Source of the DNA: Desulfosalsimonas propionicica
GTDB lineage: Bacteria > Desulfobacterota > Desulfobacteria > Desulfobacterales > Desulfosalsimonadaceae
Direction of reading: 5' to 3'
Length of the DNA: 64,000 nucleotides
NCBI RefSeq assembly: GCF_013761005.1
Contig: NZ_JACDUS010000001.1
Span: 558,001-622,000 of the forward strand
Notes under the pieces: model-generated
What the model was told of the DNA's origin: nothing
What the model saw: only the letters and a program-made list of their open reading frames with translations
Databases searched by the model: none
Made by a program: the position numbers and the translations under genes
Part shown: one piece after another, positions 34,914-44,634 of the stretch
How positions within the stretch are numbered: position 1 is the first letter of the stretch
How the letters are laid out: each line of letters begins with the position of its first letter

Positions 34914-37900
34914 CTATCCCCCTTTACGGTTATCCTCAAACATTTCCACCGGCATCTGGTGTTGAAGTTTCCAGACCATCTGTATAGGACGTTCGCTCTG
35001 ATAGCTTTGGCAGGCTGCAGGGCCAAGGTAGGTGAATGGAACCGTGCAGTTATTTTGCTTCTTATGGCTGCGGACAAAGATTAAAATCGTATATCCGCGT
35101 TGGATATGATGGATGAGGTTTTGGCCGGTTTTTGAATTCTGCCGGGTATTGGACTGGGATTCCCAATGCAGAAGCTCCCGGCTGATCGGAAAATCAGCAT
35201 ACATGGTGGACGGTGAAAATTCCTTTTCGGTTTTCTGAAAGGTGATCATGACACCGTAGGCTTTTATATCCGGCAGATGAACGATGCCGACACCCCTTTG
35301 ACCGGCTGTTTCAAAGGTTGCCTGGCCCAGGGCAGCCAGAATGTCTTTGAATCCGTATTGGGCATGAAGCTCCAGGGGGCAGGCAAAAGGGGCAGATCCG
35401 GCCGGATGCCGGCAACCGGTGTTTCGGATTCAGCCCATGCCAGTATTTCTTCTATATCCGAAAGCGTTGCCGGGTTTCTGGAAAGCCTGTCAAAGGATTC
35501 CCGCAGGGAGTTCATGCCCAGGGTGTTTCCTCTTTCCGCCCATATCCGGTAGTGGATCATAATGGCTGTGTTGCCGGCTGCCGATATTGCCCGATCCACC
35601 TGTTGAGTTTTCAAAAGCCCCACAATTTCTTGCAGCCGGGCAATCTCAGCGGGGCCGTTGGTCAATGCAAGGCGAATCAGGGCGTTTTTCATGCGCGTTA
35701 TATCCGGGTCTGACGGAAATTCTGTCAGCCTGGCTTTTGCCTTCCAGGTCGACCAGGTTTCCCGGATCAGTAGGCGCTCCGGTTCATAATCATGGTGGCG
35801 GATAAAATTGCCAAAGGTCAGGGGCTGGCCGGTTTCATGGGAAAATGCGCGGAGGCGCTCCGGCACCTGCACGGCCAGGTTTTTTAAATTCTCCCGGATA
35901 TTTTCCAGAACATGGCGCCGGGAAAGGCGGTCGAGCTGGATGGCGCAGCCGGGCGGGAGGTGGGGAAAATCCTGCTCTACTTCCCGGTCAATGGAAAAGC
36001 GATGTTTGGGCAAAAGCGCTTTAATCTTGGTGTCAATGCGGTATTTGCGGTGCGCCTGGCCCACAAAATCGAGCACGGTAAGGCAATCCTTGCCTGGACT
36101 ATGGCGCAGGCCCCGGCCGAGCTGCTGCAAGAATACGGTCAGACTCCGGGTGGGGCGCAAAAACAAAACAATGTTGATATCCGGCAAATCCACCCCTTCG
36201 CTGAGTTTGTCCACGGTAAACAAAAACTTAAGCTGGCCGGATTTTAGCTGGTTCAGCAAAGGTTCGTAATGGCCGGGATGATTGCCGGAGACATAGGCTG
36301 CGGAGGCAAGGCCGTGCTTGTGAAACATTTCCGCCATATACTCCGCGTGCTCGATGGAAACGCAAAAGCCGATGCCTTTTACCCCTTCCATGTCCGGCTC
36401 ATAGCGATGTAGGGCGGATAGGATGGCATCAAGGCGCTGGCGGGCTTGGATATGATTGCCGGTATAAACTTTTTCCAGTTCATGTGTATCGTATTGGCCG
36501 TTTTTCCAGAACCGGTCATCTGAAAGCGAGACCGGATCAGTCACGCCAAAGTAGTGAAACGGGCAGAGAAGCTTTTCTTCCAATGCTTCAGGCAGGCGGA
36601 TTTCTGCTGTAAACCGGTTGTCAAAATCCGCCAGTACATTGCCGCCGTCCATTCGTTCCGGTGTGGCGGTAAGGCCCAGAATAATTTCAGGGGAAAATTC
36701 TTCAAAAACCGGGCGATAGCTCGATGCAGTGCCGTGGTGAGCCTCGTCGATAATGATAAAATCATAAAATCCGGGTCCCACTTGGTTCCATAACCGCCTG
36801 GAGGTGAGCATGCTCACGGTGCAGAACAAATGATCAAACCGTTCTGCCTGGTAGGTGCCGCCCAGGACATCGCCAAAACCGGCATCCCGTAAAACATTTC
36901 TGAAAGTTTCCTGCGCCTTGGTTAAAATCTCCACGCGGTGGGCGACAAAAAGCAATCGCGCCTGTCTTTTTTTCCGTTCATAAAAGCGCTGAAAGTCAAA
37001 TGCGGCGATAACAGTTTTGCCGGTGCCGGTGGCGGCCACCACGAGATTGCGGGTAAGGCCCCGCACTTCACGCTCTGTTTCCAGGGTTTCCAAAATGCGT
37101 TCCTGGAAAGGATGGGGCCGGAGATCGAAAAAAACAGCCGATTGCGGCTGCGCATGCCGTGCGCGGCGGATGGCGCTGCGCAAGGGGGCGGGATCTTCCG
37201 GGTCAAAAGGAACAAATTCCCGGCTGTGCCAGTAGGTTTCAAACTCGGCGGTGAATTTTTCAAGGATATGCGCCATGTCCTGTGCAGTCACTTTCAGGTT
37301 CCATTCCAGGCCGCTGGTGATGGCGGCATGGGACATGTTGGCCGAACCAATATAGGCGCTGGAAAAACCCGAATCGCGCCTGAAATGATAGGCCTTGGCG
37401 TGGAGCCGGGTGCGCTCGGTATCGTAGGATACGCGCACATTGACATTGGGCAGTGCTGCAAGCCATTCGATTGCCGGCGCATCCGAGGCCCCCATGTAGG
37501 ATGTGGTGATCAGGCGGACAGGGATATTGCGGTCCCGCAAATCTTCAAATGCGGGTATCAGCAGGCGCAGGCCGGACCACTTGATAAAAGATACCAGAAT
37601 GTCCACGCCATCGGCAGAGCGCATTTCAGCGGCCAGTTCGTGCACGAGCTGGGGATCTGAAGGCGATCCGGTAAAAAGACTGCTTTCTGAAACAGGCGTA
37701 TGCGGCCGGGGCATGTGGGATGTGCCGTAATGCGGCGGGGTGATTTCAAGGAGAAGGGATTTTTTTGTTGAAACCAGTTTTTTCGTGTCTGCATCAGGGC
37801 TGTTTGAAAGCTGCTCAAGAATTAAATTGCACAGGGCAAGCCGGTTTTCCGGATCCGATTCTTCCCGCAGCACCTGTTCTAAAACTTTTGCGACAAAATC

Positions 37901-38035
37901 GGCATACCGCGCGGGCTGCTCTTCTGCATCCAGCTTTCCGAGCACGGGTCGCAGTTCCGGGTATTGCCGCAGGACATCCTGGAGATGTTTGTCGATAAGC
38001 GCGTCATACATGCCGAAAGCAGGCTTTGATGTCAT
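34914..38035 (-). pseudogene. PLD-nuclease / SF2 helicase / DUF3427 protein, frameshifted near its C-terminus
   Basis: The first frame gives 923 aa. A helical N-terminal region precedes a phospholipase-D-like nuclease site (HAKAYHF near residue 212 with GSANMSH), then an SF2 helicase with Walker A ATGTGKT (near 335), DEAHH (near 428), TATPERMDGG and QQLGRGLRHS, then the start of DUF3427. At a run of five G on the plus strand (35375-35379) the frame is lost. One extra base would restore LELHAQYGFKDILAALGQAT and a further ~150 residues of DUF3427 to a stop at 34914. The product is a candidate phage-defence helicase-nuclease. Either the gene is broken or the homopolymer was misread. A NUDIX gene precedes it. 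Confidence 0.82.
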
Positions 38036-38078
38036 CGGGCGGATTCTCTCAGGCAGCTATGCTTGTTGTTGATGCGCA

Positions 38079-38537
38079 TTATATCCCTTGTTTTCCAATG
38101 CGATAATTCAGGTAGGATTTGACCACAGCCACATCTGCTTCTGCCCATTCCAGGGCCAATAACCGGTCATGGGCGGTCCATTGAACGGCATGGTGTTCTG
38201 CGGGTTTAATGCGGCCATGGGTTATCCGGCAAACAAAGGGATGAAGCCGGATATAAAGATCCGGATAAGAATGGCTTGATGGCGGCAGCATGGTTTTAAT
38301 TTGGATCTCAACGCCCAGTTCTTCCTTGATCTCCCGGATGATACAGTTTTCCGGAGTTTCGCCTGGATTGATTTTTCCTCCGGGAAACTCCCATTTAAAC
38401 GGCATTGCCATGGCCGGGCCGCGCTGGGCCGCCAAAACCTGCCCGTTTTTTTCTATAATTGCGCAGGTGACCTCAATGGGGCCATTGCTATCAACTGCCT
38501 TGCTGTTTTTGCGGCGTTCAGATATGTCTTCAGGCAT
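38079..38537 (-). CDS. NUDIX hydrolase (MutT-like nucleotide pyrophosphohydrolase)
   Basis: The protein has 152 aa from the ATG at 38537 (MPEDISERRK); the same Met is kept in the damaged copy at 58.9 kb. Upstream the frame is open only through a truncated CheR relic. The NUDIX box is complete, from GGKINPGE through REIKEELGV (Gx5Ex7REUxEExGU), and the preceding CAIIEKNGQVLAAQRG and WEFPGG strands match MutT-type 8-oxo-dGTP or CTP pyrophosphohydrolases. It lies 43 bp upstream of the PLD-helicase gene and is probably cotranscribed with it. NUDIX/DUF3427-helicase neighbours recur, as far as I recall. The ribosome-binding site is poor, so the start is the weak point. Confidence 0.75.
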   Translation of the reverse strand: MPEDISERRKNSKAVDSNGPIEVTCAIIEKNGQVLAAQRGPAMAMPFKWEFPGGKINPGETPENCIIREIKEELGVEIQIKTMLPPSSHSYPDLYIRLHPFVCRITHGRIKPAEHHAVQWTAHDRLLALEWAEADVAVVKSYLNYRIGKQGI

Positions 38538-38687
38538 GTGACAGGCGCTTTGCAAATCTTTAGGGTGATTTTTGGTCGGCAGCCATTGCGAAAGTAAATT
38601 CAATCTCGCAGATTCTCCGGTGTTTGTAAAGTTCCGGACGAACCCTTTCCGGAAGAATTCCGGGGGCATGGTGATAGAACCGGCTAA

Positions 38688-38801
38688 GCTTTTCCGGAAA
38701 ACATAGCGGTCATAGCACATCAAATGATTCCGGGTGGATTTCGGGATCTGCTCTTTTGCCGTGATCACAAGGAATCCGTTGGGCTTTAGCGCGTTTATAA
38801 C
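38688..38801 (-). pseudogene. C-terminal remnant of a CheR-like methyltransferase gene
   Basis: The minus strand reads LKPNGFLVI-, then AKEQIPKSTRNHLMCYDRYV with FRKS. This is nearly the same as the C-terminus of the intact CheR-like protein at 59205-60035. The match stops at 38801, immediately before the stop codon (38802-38804) of the MazG-PLD-helicase gene, which marks a recombination breakpoint. Confidence 0.75.
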
Positions 38802-41800
38802 CTATGCTTTGCTGATCACAACACGTTTTCCTTTTGCCGCTACATGAAATTCCCCGCGAAACCCTTCTTTTAAAAGGGCTGTGGCTGCAGCCTTGATTCG
38901 TGCCGGAAATCGTGTTTTGTCTTTGAATTTGGTGCCTGTATAGGCTTTGAACGCATTTCCGACCACGATTTCAATTTCCATTAATCCATCATATCCTGGT
39001 TTTTCAAAAGCAAGCTCCCACTGTGACTGCCCGGGATTTTCCTTCAAAAGCTTACGGAATTTGGCCGTTATTCCTGTATCCGGGTTTTTTGTGTATGGAA
39101 TGTCCACAACCACGCCACGAAGGTCTGCGCTTTTTTGGGGCAGTTCAAGCCGCAGTTTTTTCTTTTCCGCGATCAGGGTAAAAGCCTTTTGTCCGGTTTC
39201 CGGGGCAGGGGTGAAAACTCTTTGGAAAAACCTGGCTATCTGGCTTTCTTCCTTGTAGGAAATCCGGTATTCATTTTCACCCGTATTCCTGGATACATGC
39301 GCATTAAATGTTTTTTCATCTGCAACGATTTTAATCTCACGGTTTTCTCCGGGTTCAGGCGGATTGTCTTCAAAAAACGCGTTGATGAATTTCTGATTCA
39401 CCTTAAAACCGTGGGTGCAGATGGACGGGTGGAAAAATATAACCTGCTGGAGCCTGGCCCGCATGAAATAACGTGCCAGAACAAATTCAGCCCGGTCTTT
39501 TACAAGGTTTCTGAATGCTTCCTGAGTCCAGTAGGGCTCATATTCCGGCTTCAGGCTGAAAGTATCGTTTTCCCGGTCCAGCACAAAACAATCCTCCGGG
39601 GCGTTGCTCAGTTTGTCCAGAGGCATTCTTTTGAGGTGGGAGGATACTGAAGAAAGGCGAAAATTTTCAGGGTCAGAAGATTTGGCCAGTGCATCATAAT
39701 CTGAAATCTGGTTTGGGTGATTCAAATAATGGGATAAAAACTTGCTGGCGATATCATCTGTTTTCCAGCGGGTTCCCTCCAGTTCCAAAAGAGACAGGAG
39801 CACAACCATTTTATAGGATTTTACCGGATTGAGGCCCGATTCGATATGGGAAAGCAGATATTCGCCAGGGGTGTTGATCAGGCTTTTTTCAAATTCAGTG
39901 ATATTGCCATTTTCGCAGAATTTTTTTGCCCGGAGCCAGTTGCCGAATTTTTTCAGGAAAACATAAGGGTCGATGTCATAGGCATTATGCAGCATATCAC
40001 GCAGCTGCAGATCGATTTTGCCAAGGTCTGCCTTAATATCCTGGTAAATCATCTTCAGGCGGTCTTCAACAGACATTTCCCGTTGAAAAATCTGTTTTAT
40101 CCGGGCATCCCAGAGCCTCTGGACTTCAAGCTCAGCACTGACATAGCAGCCCTGGGGAAGGTTTTGGGTTAACATTTTTCCGGGCTTTGCATCCGGGCTT
40201 GCTGCAAGCTGCGCTATGGAAGTATATCCGGCAAGGGCAAGGGGTGCTGTGTGTGCTTTTTTGAAGTTGCCCACAAAATCCAATACGACCAGAAACTCTT
40301 TTCCCGGATATTTGCGCAAACCCCGCCCGAGCTGCTGGAGAAACAGGGTAAACGACTGCGTTGGGCGCAAAAAAAGCACGTGTGTCAGGCCCGGGATATC
40401 AGTGCCCTCATTAAACAGGCTTGCAGTGCATATAACATTTAGGGGATCATGTTCATCCTGGAGCCGTGCTATTGCATCATGGCGCTGTGTATCTGTTGCC
40501 TCTCCCCAGAGTGCAGCTGCCGGAATATGGTGGTTTTCTGTGAGCTTTTCAGCAGTATACCGGGCGTGGCTGATTGAGCTGCAAAATGCCAGCGCCTTTA
40601 TTTTGCCGGTTGCAGGCAGGTATTTTTTAAGATTGCCGGCCACAATGGCAGTGCGGGTATCATCTTTCAGGGCAATGTCTAAAGCTTCCTGGTCATAATC
40701 GGTGCCACGCCAGGAAATCTGTTCATAGTCGGTTTGATCATAAACGGCAAAATACTGGAAAGGCACCAGCCAGCCCCTGTCGACCGCCTCCAGTATCCGT
40801 ATTTCATAGGCAACATTGTAATCGCAATGGGCCAGGACATCTCTTCCATCCATGCGCTCGGGTGTGGCGGTCAGGCCCAGAAGAAACCCAGGCCGGAAAT
40901 GGGACAGTGCCCTCTGGTAGCCGTCTGCTTCAGCGTGGTGAAATTCATCAATAACAATATATTCAAATTGTTCCGGGGAAAAATTGTCCAGGCGGCTGTT
41001 TCGGCTCAGGGTCTGGATCATGGCAAAAACCGCTTTGCCATCGCCGATATTTGTATTGCCTCTTCCGTAGATTACGCCAAAGTCCGGGTCATTCATGACA
41101 TTTCTGAAGGTTTCCAGGGCACCGGCAAGAATGTCTTCCCGGTGGGCCACAAACAAAAGGGTTTTGCACTGGCTTTGTTTAAAGTCAAATGCAGCAAGAT
41201 AGGTTTTTCCGATCCCTGTTGCTGCCACCACCGCTGCCCTGGAGACCCCGAGGTTTCTTTGGGCAGCCAGATTCTCAAGGGCTTCTTTTTGTGCGTCATT
41301 GGGGGAAACAGTAAAATCGCTTCGGCCATAGGCATGTTCGGGGTCAAAGATCTCTGTATTATTTTCAGGCTTCAGGCCCCAGTTTTGATTTTTGCTAAAG
41401 CGTTGTTTGTAGCCGTTTATAAATTCCCGGGAAACCGGAACGGCCATGTCTTTCCACATTCGTTCAAACTCTGCCACTGCAGCCTGAAACGGCGGAGTCT
41501 GGTTATCGTATGAAACGTTTACCTCACGCGGGGAAAAATAATTCCATTCTATGTTGTTTACCATGCCGCCCATTGTGAAGTTGGATGAGCCTATGATCAT
41601 GGCCCCCTGGCCGTCGCAGTGTTGAAAAAGCCATGTTTTTACGTGAAAATGGGGCGGCTCTTTGTCAAAGGCAATATCCGGGGGGTGGAATATCTTCAGG
41701 CTTTCTTCCGGCACTTGGGCTGCAAGATGTTCCAGATATTCCGGCCGCGTGATGTTGCCCATGGTTGAAAGCATGATTTTCATGCTCCCGCCGGTTTCCA

Positions 41801-42344
41801 GAAATTTTGAAAACTCGGAAATCAAAAGATTGGCTGCACCCGGGGAATAAAAGGCTGATGCGATCCATGCAGATCTGCTTTGGGCCAGCTCAGTGCGGAT
41901 GGTATGTATCAGTTTGCCGTTGGCGTAGGGGTTGAAAACAAACATGGGAAATTTTTGAAATTCAATCTCACAAAGTTCCCCTCCGTTGACCTGATTAAGA
42001 AAAAGCCCCTTTTCAAACCCTCCCCGCTGGCGCCTCCGGGATTGGGCCCGGTGCAGCAGATCATCCAGGGTAAAGCCCTGGGTCTGAAGGGCTGCAAGGA
42101 CAATTTCGAAAACATCAGCAGATTCTTTGAGGATTTCGTCCCTGTTGCCGCTGTTTAGTTCGCTGTAGAGTTCAATGGCTTCTTCAAGGATTTTTTCACT
42201 GATGGCAGAGATTCGTTCCCTGCCTTCCACCCGGCGGATAAATGGTTTTTTTCCGTGGCTCTCAATGATTTCCGGAATCCGGTCCCGCACCAGTTTACCG
42301 TAAACAATCGCGTTATTGTCCTTATTGTCCCGGCCGCCGGTCAT
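38802..42344 (-). CDS. MazG-like pyrophosphohydrolase / PLD nuclease / SF2 helicase fusion
   Basis: The protein has 1180 aa. I chose the ATG at 42344, which overlaps the methyltransferase stop (ATGA) and has GAGGCGG upstream, over the frame start at 42380. Residues ~12-115 are a MazG/HisE-like domain (YGKLVRDRIPEIIE, EEAIEL, KESADVFEIVLAAL) with the EExxE...ExxD metal pattern. Residues ~130-290 are a PLD-type nuclease (HFHVKTWLF, GSSNFTMGG). Residues ~350-720 are an SF2 helicase with ATGIGKT, IDEFHH, TATPERMDGRD and QQLGRGLRKYPG. The last ~400 residues are not recognised. Architecture suggests a nucleic-acid-targeting defence enzyme that also hydrolyses nucleotides. It is likely cotranscribed with the methyltransferase. 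Confidence 0.82.
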   Translation of the reverse strand: MTGGRDNKDNNAIVYGKLVRDRIPEIIESHGKKPFIRRVEGRERISAISEKILEEAIELYSELNSGNRDEILKESADVFEIVLAALQTQGFTLDDLLHRAQSRRRQRGGFEKGLFLNQVNGGELCEIEFQKFPMFVFNPYANGKLIHTIRTELAQSRSAWIASAFYSPGAANLLISEFSKFLETGGSMKIMLSTMGNITRPEYLEHLAAQVPEESLKIFHPPDIAFDKEPPHFHVKTWLFQHCDGQGAMIIGSSNFTMGGMVNNIEWNYFSPREVNVSYDNQTPPFQAAVAEFERMWKDMAVPVSREFINGYKQRFSKNQNWGLKPENNTEIFDPEHAYGRSDFTVSPNDAQKEALENLAAQRNLGVSRAAVVAATGIGKTYLAAFDFKQSQCKTLLFVAHREDILAGALETFRNVMNDPDFGVIYGRGNTNIGDGKAVFAMIQTLSRNSRLDNFSPEQFEYIVIDEFHHAEADGYQRALSHFRPGFLLGLTATPERMDGRDVLAHCDYNVAYEIRILEAVDRGWLVPFQYFAVYDQTDYEQISWRGTDYDQEALDIALKDDTRTAIVAGNLKKYLPATGKIKALAFCSSISHARYTAEKLTENHHIPAAALWGEATDTQRHDAIARLQDEHDPLNVICTASLFNEGTDIPGLTHVLFLRPTQSFTLFLQQLGRGLRKYPGKEFLVVLDFVGNFKKAHTAPLALAGYTSIAQLAASPDAKPGKMLTQNLPQGCYVSAELEVQRLWDARIKQIFQREMSVEDRLKMIYQDIKADLGKIDLQLRDMLHNAYDIDPYVFLKKFGNWLRAKKFCENGNITEFEKSLINTPGEYLLSHIESGLNPVKSYKMVVLLSLLELEGTRWKTDDIASKFLSHYLNHPNQISDYDALAKSSDPENFRLSSVSSHLKRMPLDKLSNAPEDCFVLDRENDTFSLKPEYEPYWTQEAFRNLVKDRAEFVLARYFMRARLQQVIFFHPSICTHGFKVNQKFINAFFEDNPPEPGENREIKIVADEKTFNAHVSRNTGENEYRISYKEESQIARFFQRVFTPAPETGQKAFTLIAEKKKLRLELPQKSADLRGVVVDIPYTKNPDTGITAKFRKLLKENPGQSQWELAFEKPGYDGLMEIEIVVGNAFKAYTGTKFKDKTRFPARIKAAATALLKEGFRGEFHVAAKGKRVVISKA

Positions 42345-42964
42345 TTTACCGCCTCTTTTTTCAGCACATAACCGAGCCATGCTTCGCCGGTTCCCAGAAG
42401 GGATGGCGTGCGCGAAAAATGGATTGCCTTGAGACCGGTGTTCTTGAAAACCTGGCGGATGTCTTTGTCCTGCCAGAGGTAAAAAGTGCGGTTCTGCTGG
42501 TCTGTAAATGATCCCTGCCCCTGTTTGAGGGACAGATAAACTGTCGCCTCTGTGCGGGCGCGCAGGGATTGGAGGATATTTTTGAAAACTGGCTCCAGAC
42601 GGTTTTGCGGCAGGTGGACCAGGGCGCCGGAAAGCAGCAGGGCGTCTGCCTGAAGCGTTGAAAAATCATAGGTTTCAAAATCACCTATAATTACTTTGCA
42701 GCCGCTGTTTTGTCTGGCAAGCGCTGCCAAGCCATTAGAGGATTCAAATCCGGTTGCCTGAAGTCCTTTTTTTGTCAGCCACAAAAGATCGCGTCCGGAA
42801 CCGCATCCAATATCGAGCACATGGGCGCCGGGCTGCAGGTTTTCTGCAAACGGCAAAAGAAAAGGGGACGGGTCAATGTGAAATGTCTTTTCGTGGTACT
42901 CTCTGCAATGGGTGGTGTAATAGTCCGGTAAGGTCATCGGCTGTTTTGAAAGGCTCAGGTTCAT
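42341..42964 (-). CDS. class I SAM-dependent methyltransferase
   Basis: The protein has 207 aa. Motif I is VLDIGCGSGRDLLWL (about residues 49-63), followed by GFESSNG and the post-motif ALLLSGALVHLP, typical of small Rossmann methyltransferases of the TehB/UbiE type. There is no NPPY or other DNA-amino-methyltransferase motif, so a small molecule, protein or RNA target is likelier than DNA bases. It overlaps the MazG-PLD-helicase gene by 4 bp, which suggests a joint function. An alternative start lies at 42937. Confidence 0.8.
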   Translation of the reverse strand: MNLSLSKQPMTLPDYYTTHCREYHEKTFHIDPSPFLLPFAENLQPGAHVLDIGCGSGRDLLWLTKKGLQATGFESSNGLAALARQNSGCKVIIGDFETYDFSTLQADALLLSGALVHLPQNRLEPVFKNILQSLRARTEATVYLSLKQGQGSFTDQQNRTFYLWQDKDIRQVFKNTGLKAIHFSRTPSLLGTGEAWLGYVLKKEAVK

Positions 42965-43046
42965 GCAATTTCTGAAACGTTACGGTTTGGTGCCATAAAA
43001 TTGTATTGTATACTATGGTATCAAAGATTTAAACTGTAAATAAAAT

Positions 43047-43361
43047 ATGAGTGCAATGTTATCCATGGCTGAAAACGATTCCGTTGAAGACAGAATTTTC
43101 CACCCGGCGGCGGTCGAATGCCACAGCGGATACAAGGCCTGTGAAAGACCCCTGGCCTTTACCTGCCAGGGGAGGCGGCGGGAAATATCCGAAATCCTGG
43201 ACCGCTGGTATGAAGGCGGTCTGGCCGCAGATAAGCCGGTGGTCAATTATTTTAAGGTCAAAACCGGGCAGGGCCGTGTTTTTATCCTTCGGTATGCGGC
43301 CGAATCAGATGCGTGGTCGGTCCGGCGTATGGATCCACTGACAATGGAGGACAAGTTATGA
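43047..43361 (+). CDS. conserved hypothetical protein
   Basis: The protein has 104 aa. It contains VECHSGYKACERPLAFTCQG and EILDRWYEGGL, VNYFKVKTGQGRVFILRY, a small beta-rich pattern I associate with conserved Desulfobacterota proteins of unknown role. There is no obvious ribosome-binding site; ATGs at 43059 and 43065 are alternatives. Its stop overlaps the HD-protein start (ATGA at 43358-43361), so the two are translationally coupled. Confidence 0.65.
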   Translation: MSAMLSMAENDSVEDRIFHPAAVECHSGYKACERPLAFTCQGRRREISEILDRWYEGGLAADKPVVNYFKVKTGQGRVFILRYAAESDAWSVRRMDPLTMEDKL

Positions 43362-43939
43362 GTTCATCTCTGCCGTCAAGAGACAGTGCATGGGAACTGC
43401 TGACACGATACAACCACAGCAGCGGCCTGATTGCCCATGCACTGGCCGTTGAATCGGTCATGCGGCATTTTGCGGAAAAATTCGGAAAAGACCCGGATCA
43501 GTGGGGGATCATCGGTTTGGTGCATGACCTGGATTATGAACAGTACCCGGACCAGCACTGCCGTAAAACAGAGGAGATTCTCCGCGCAGAGGGCTGGCCG
43601 GAAGAATATATCCGGGCGGTGGTCAGCCACGGCTACGGCATTGTAAATGAGATCCAGCCGGAGACGCTTCTTGAAAAAACCCTTTATACCATTGACGAAC
43701 TGACCGGGCTGGTGGCGGCAGCCGCCCTTGTGCGCCCCTCCAAAAGCATCCTGGACATGAAAGCCAAGTCGGTCAAAAAGAAGTGGAAGGACAAGCGGTT
43801 TGCCGCCGGGGTGAACCGGGAGATTATCGAACAGGGCTGCCAGTGGCTCGAAATGGACCTCTCCGGGGTGATTGCCGAAACCATTGAAGGCATGAAACCG
43901 GTGGCAGAAGAAATCGGGCTGAAAGGCAATCCGGATTAG
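43358..43939 (+). CDS. HD-domain phosphohydrolase
   Basis: The protein has 193 aa. I start at 43358 because of the ATGA overlap with the preceding gene; upstream in-frame codons lie inside that gene. It has the HD metal motif in IGLVHDLDYEQYP (about residues 50-62), a first His in HALAVESVM and a later SHGYG and TIDELTG helix, as in HDIG-type hydrolases acting on nucleotides or phosphomonoesters. Substrate is unknown. Confidence 0.8.
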   Translation: MSSSLPSRDSAWELLTRYNHSSGLIAHALAVESVMRHFAEKFGKDPDQWGIIGLVHDLDYEQYPDQHCRKTEEILRAEGWPEEYIRAVVSHGYGIVNEIQPETLLEKTLYTIDELTGLVAAAALVRPSKSILDMKAKSVKKKWKDKRFAAGVNREIIEQGCQWLEMDLSGVIAETIEGMKPVAEEIGLKGNPD

Positions 43940-43964
43940 ACCCCAATGCCGGTCTGAAAGAAAG

Positions 43965-44474
43965 GTGTCGGCACATGGAAAAGCGGACCAGGATTATTGT
44001 TTGCTTGATGATCTTTATTTTGCCAATGGTGTGGCCTTGTCCCAAAACCAAGACTTTGTTTTGATAAATGAGACCTACCGCTACCGGATCATCCGCTACT
44101 GGTTAAAAGGCCCGCGGGCCGGAACGCAGGAAATCTTCATGGATAATCTGCCGGGATTTCCGGATAATATTTCAGGCAACCAAAAGGGAACATTCTGGCT
44201 GGCGCTTTTTACGGTCAGAAACAAAATCCTGGACGCAATTCATCCGCACCCTTTTTTAAAGGCGCAACTGGCCAAACTGCCCAGGGCTGTGTGGCCTTCG
44301 CCAAAGCCATACGGACTGGTTCTGGCGCTAAATCAACAGGGAGAGATCACCCAAAGCCTGCATGACCCAACCGGCAGACACCTGCAGGAAATCACCTCCG
44401 CCCGGCAATACGGGGGATATCTTTACCTGGGCAGCCTGCATAACGACCGGATCGGAAAATACAAACTGCCTTGA
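43965..44474 (+). pseudogene. C-terminal fragment of a strictosidine-synthase/SMP-30-like beta-propeller protein
   Basis: The frame encodes 169 aa. Segments LYFANGVALSQNQDFVLINE, YRIIRYWLKGP, LPGFPDNIS and LYLGSLHNDRIG match the second half of strictosidine-synthase-like (adipocyte-plasma-membrane-type) lactonases. The first ~170 residues and any signal peptide are missing, and the upstream sequence back to the HD gene (25 bp) has no room for them. It is probably a truncated remnant. Confidence 0.65.
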
Positions 44475-44634
44475 TGCCCGCTACCCGGCCTGCCCCCAAA
44501 ATTGCCAGCCAGGCCTGTATCATCCGGAATGAACAGCCAGTAAACCGGATGCCGGAAAGGCTTGAGGCGCTTTGCGGAAAGTTCATTGGCGGCGCCGGGT
44601 TCTGGCGGTTGTTATTCGTCAAAACAAGGGAGTC

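Noticed and set aside
42341-42964. DNA adenine or cytosine methyltransferase partner for the PLD-helicase
   Set aside because: The protein has only the SAM-binding motif of small Rossmann methyltransferases and no NPPY or PCQ motif.
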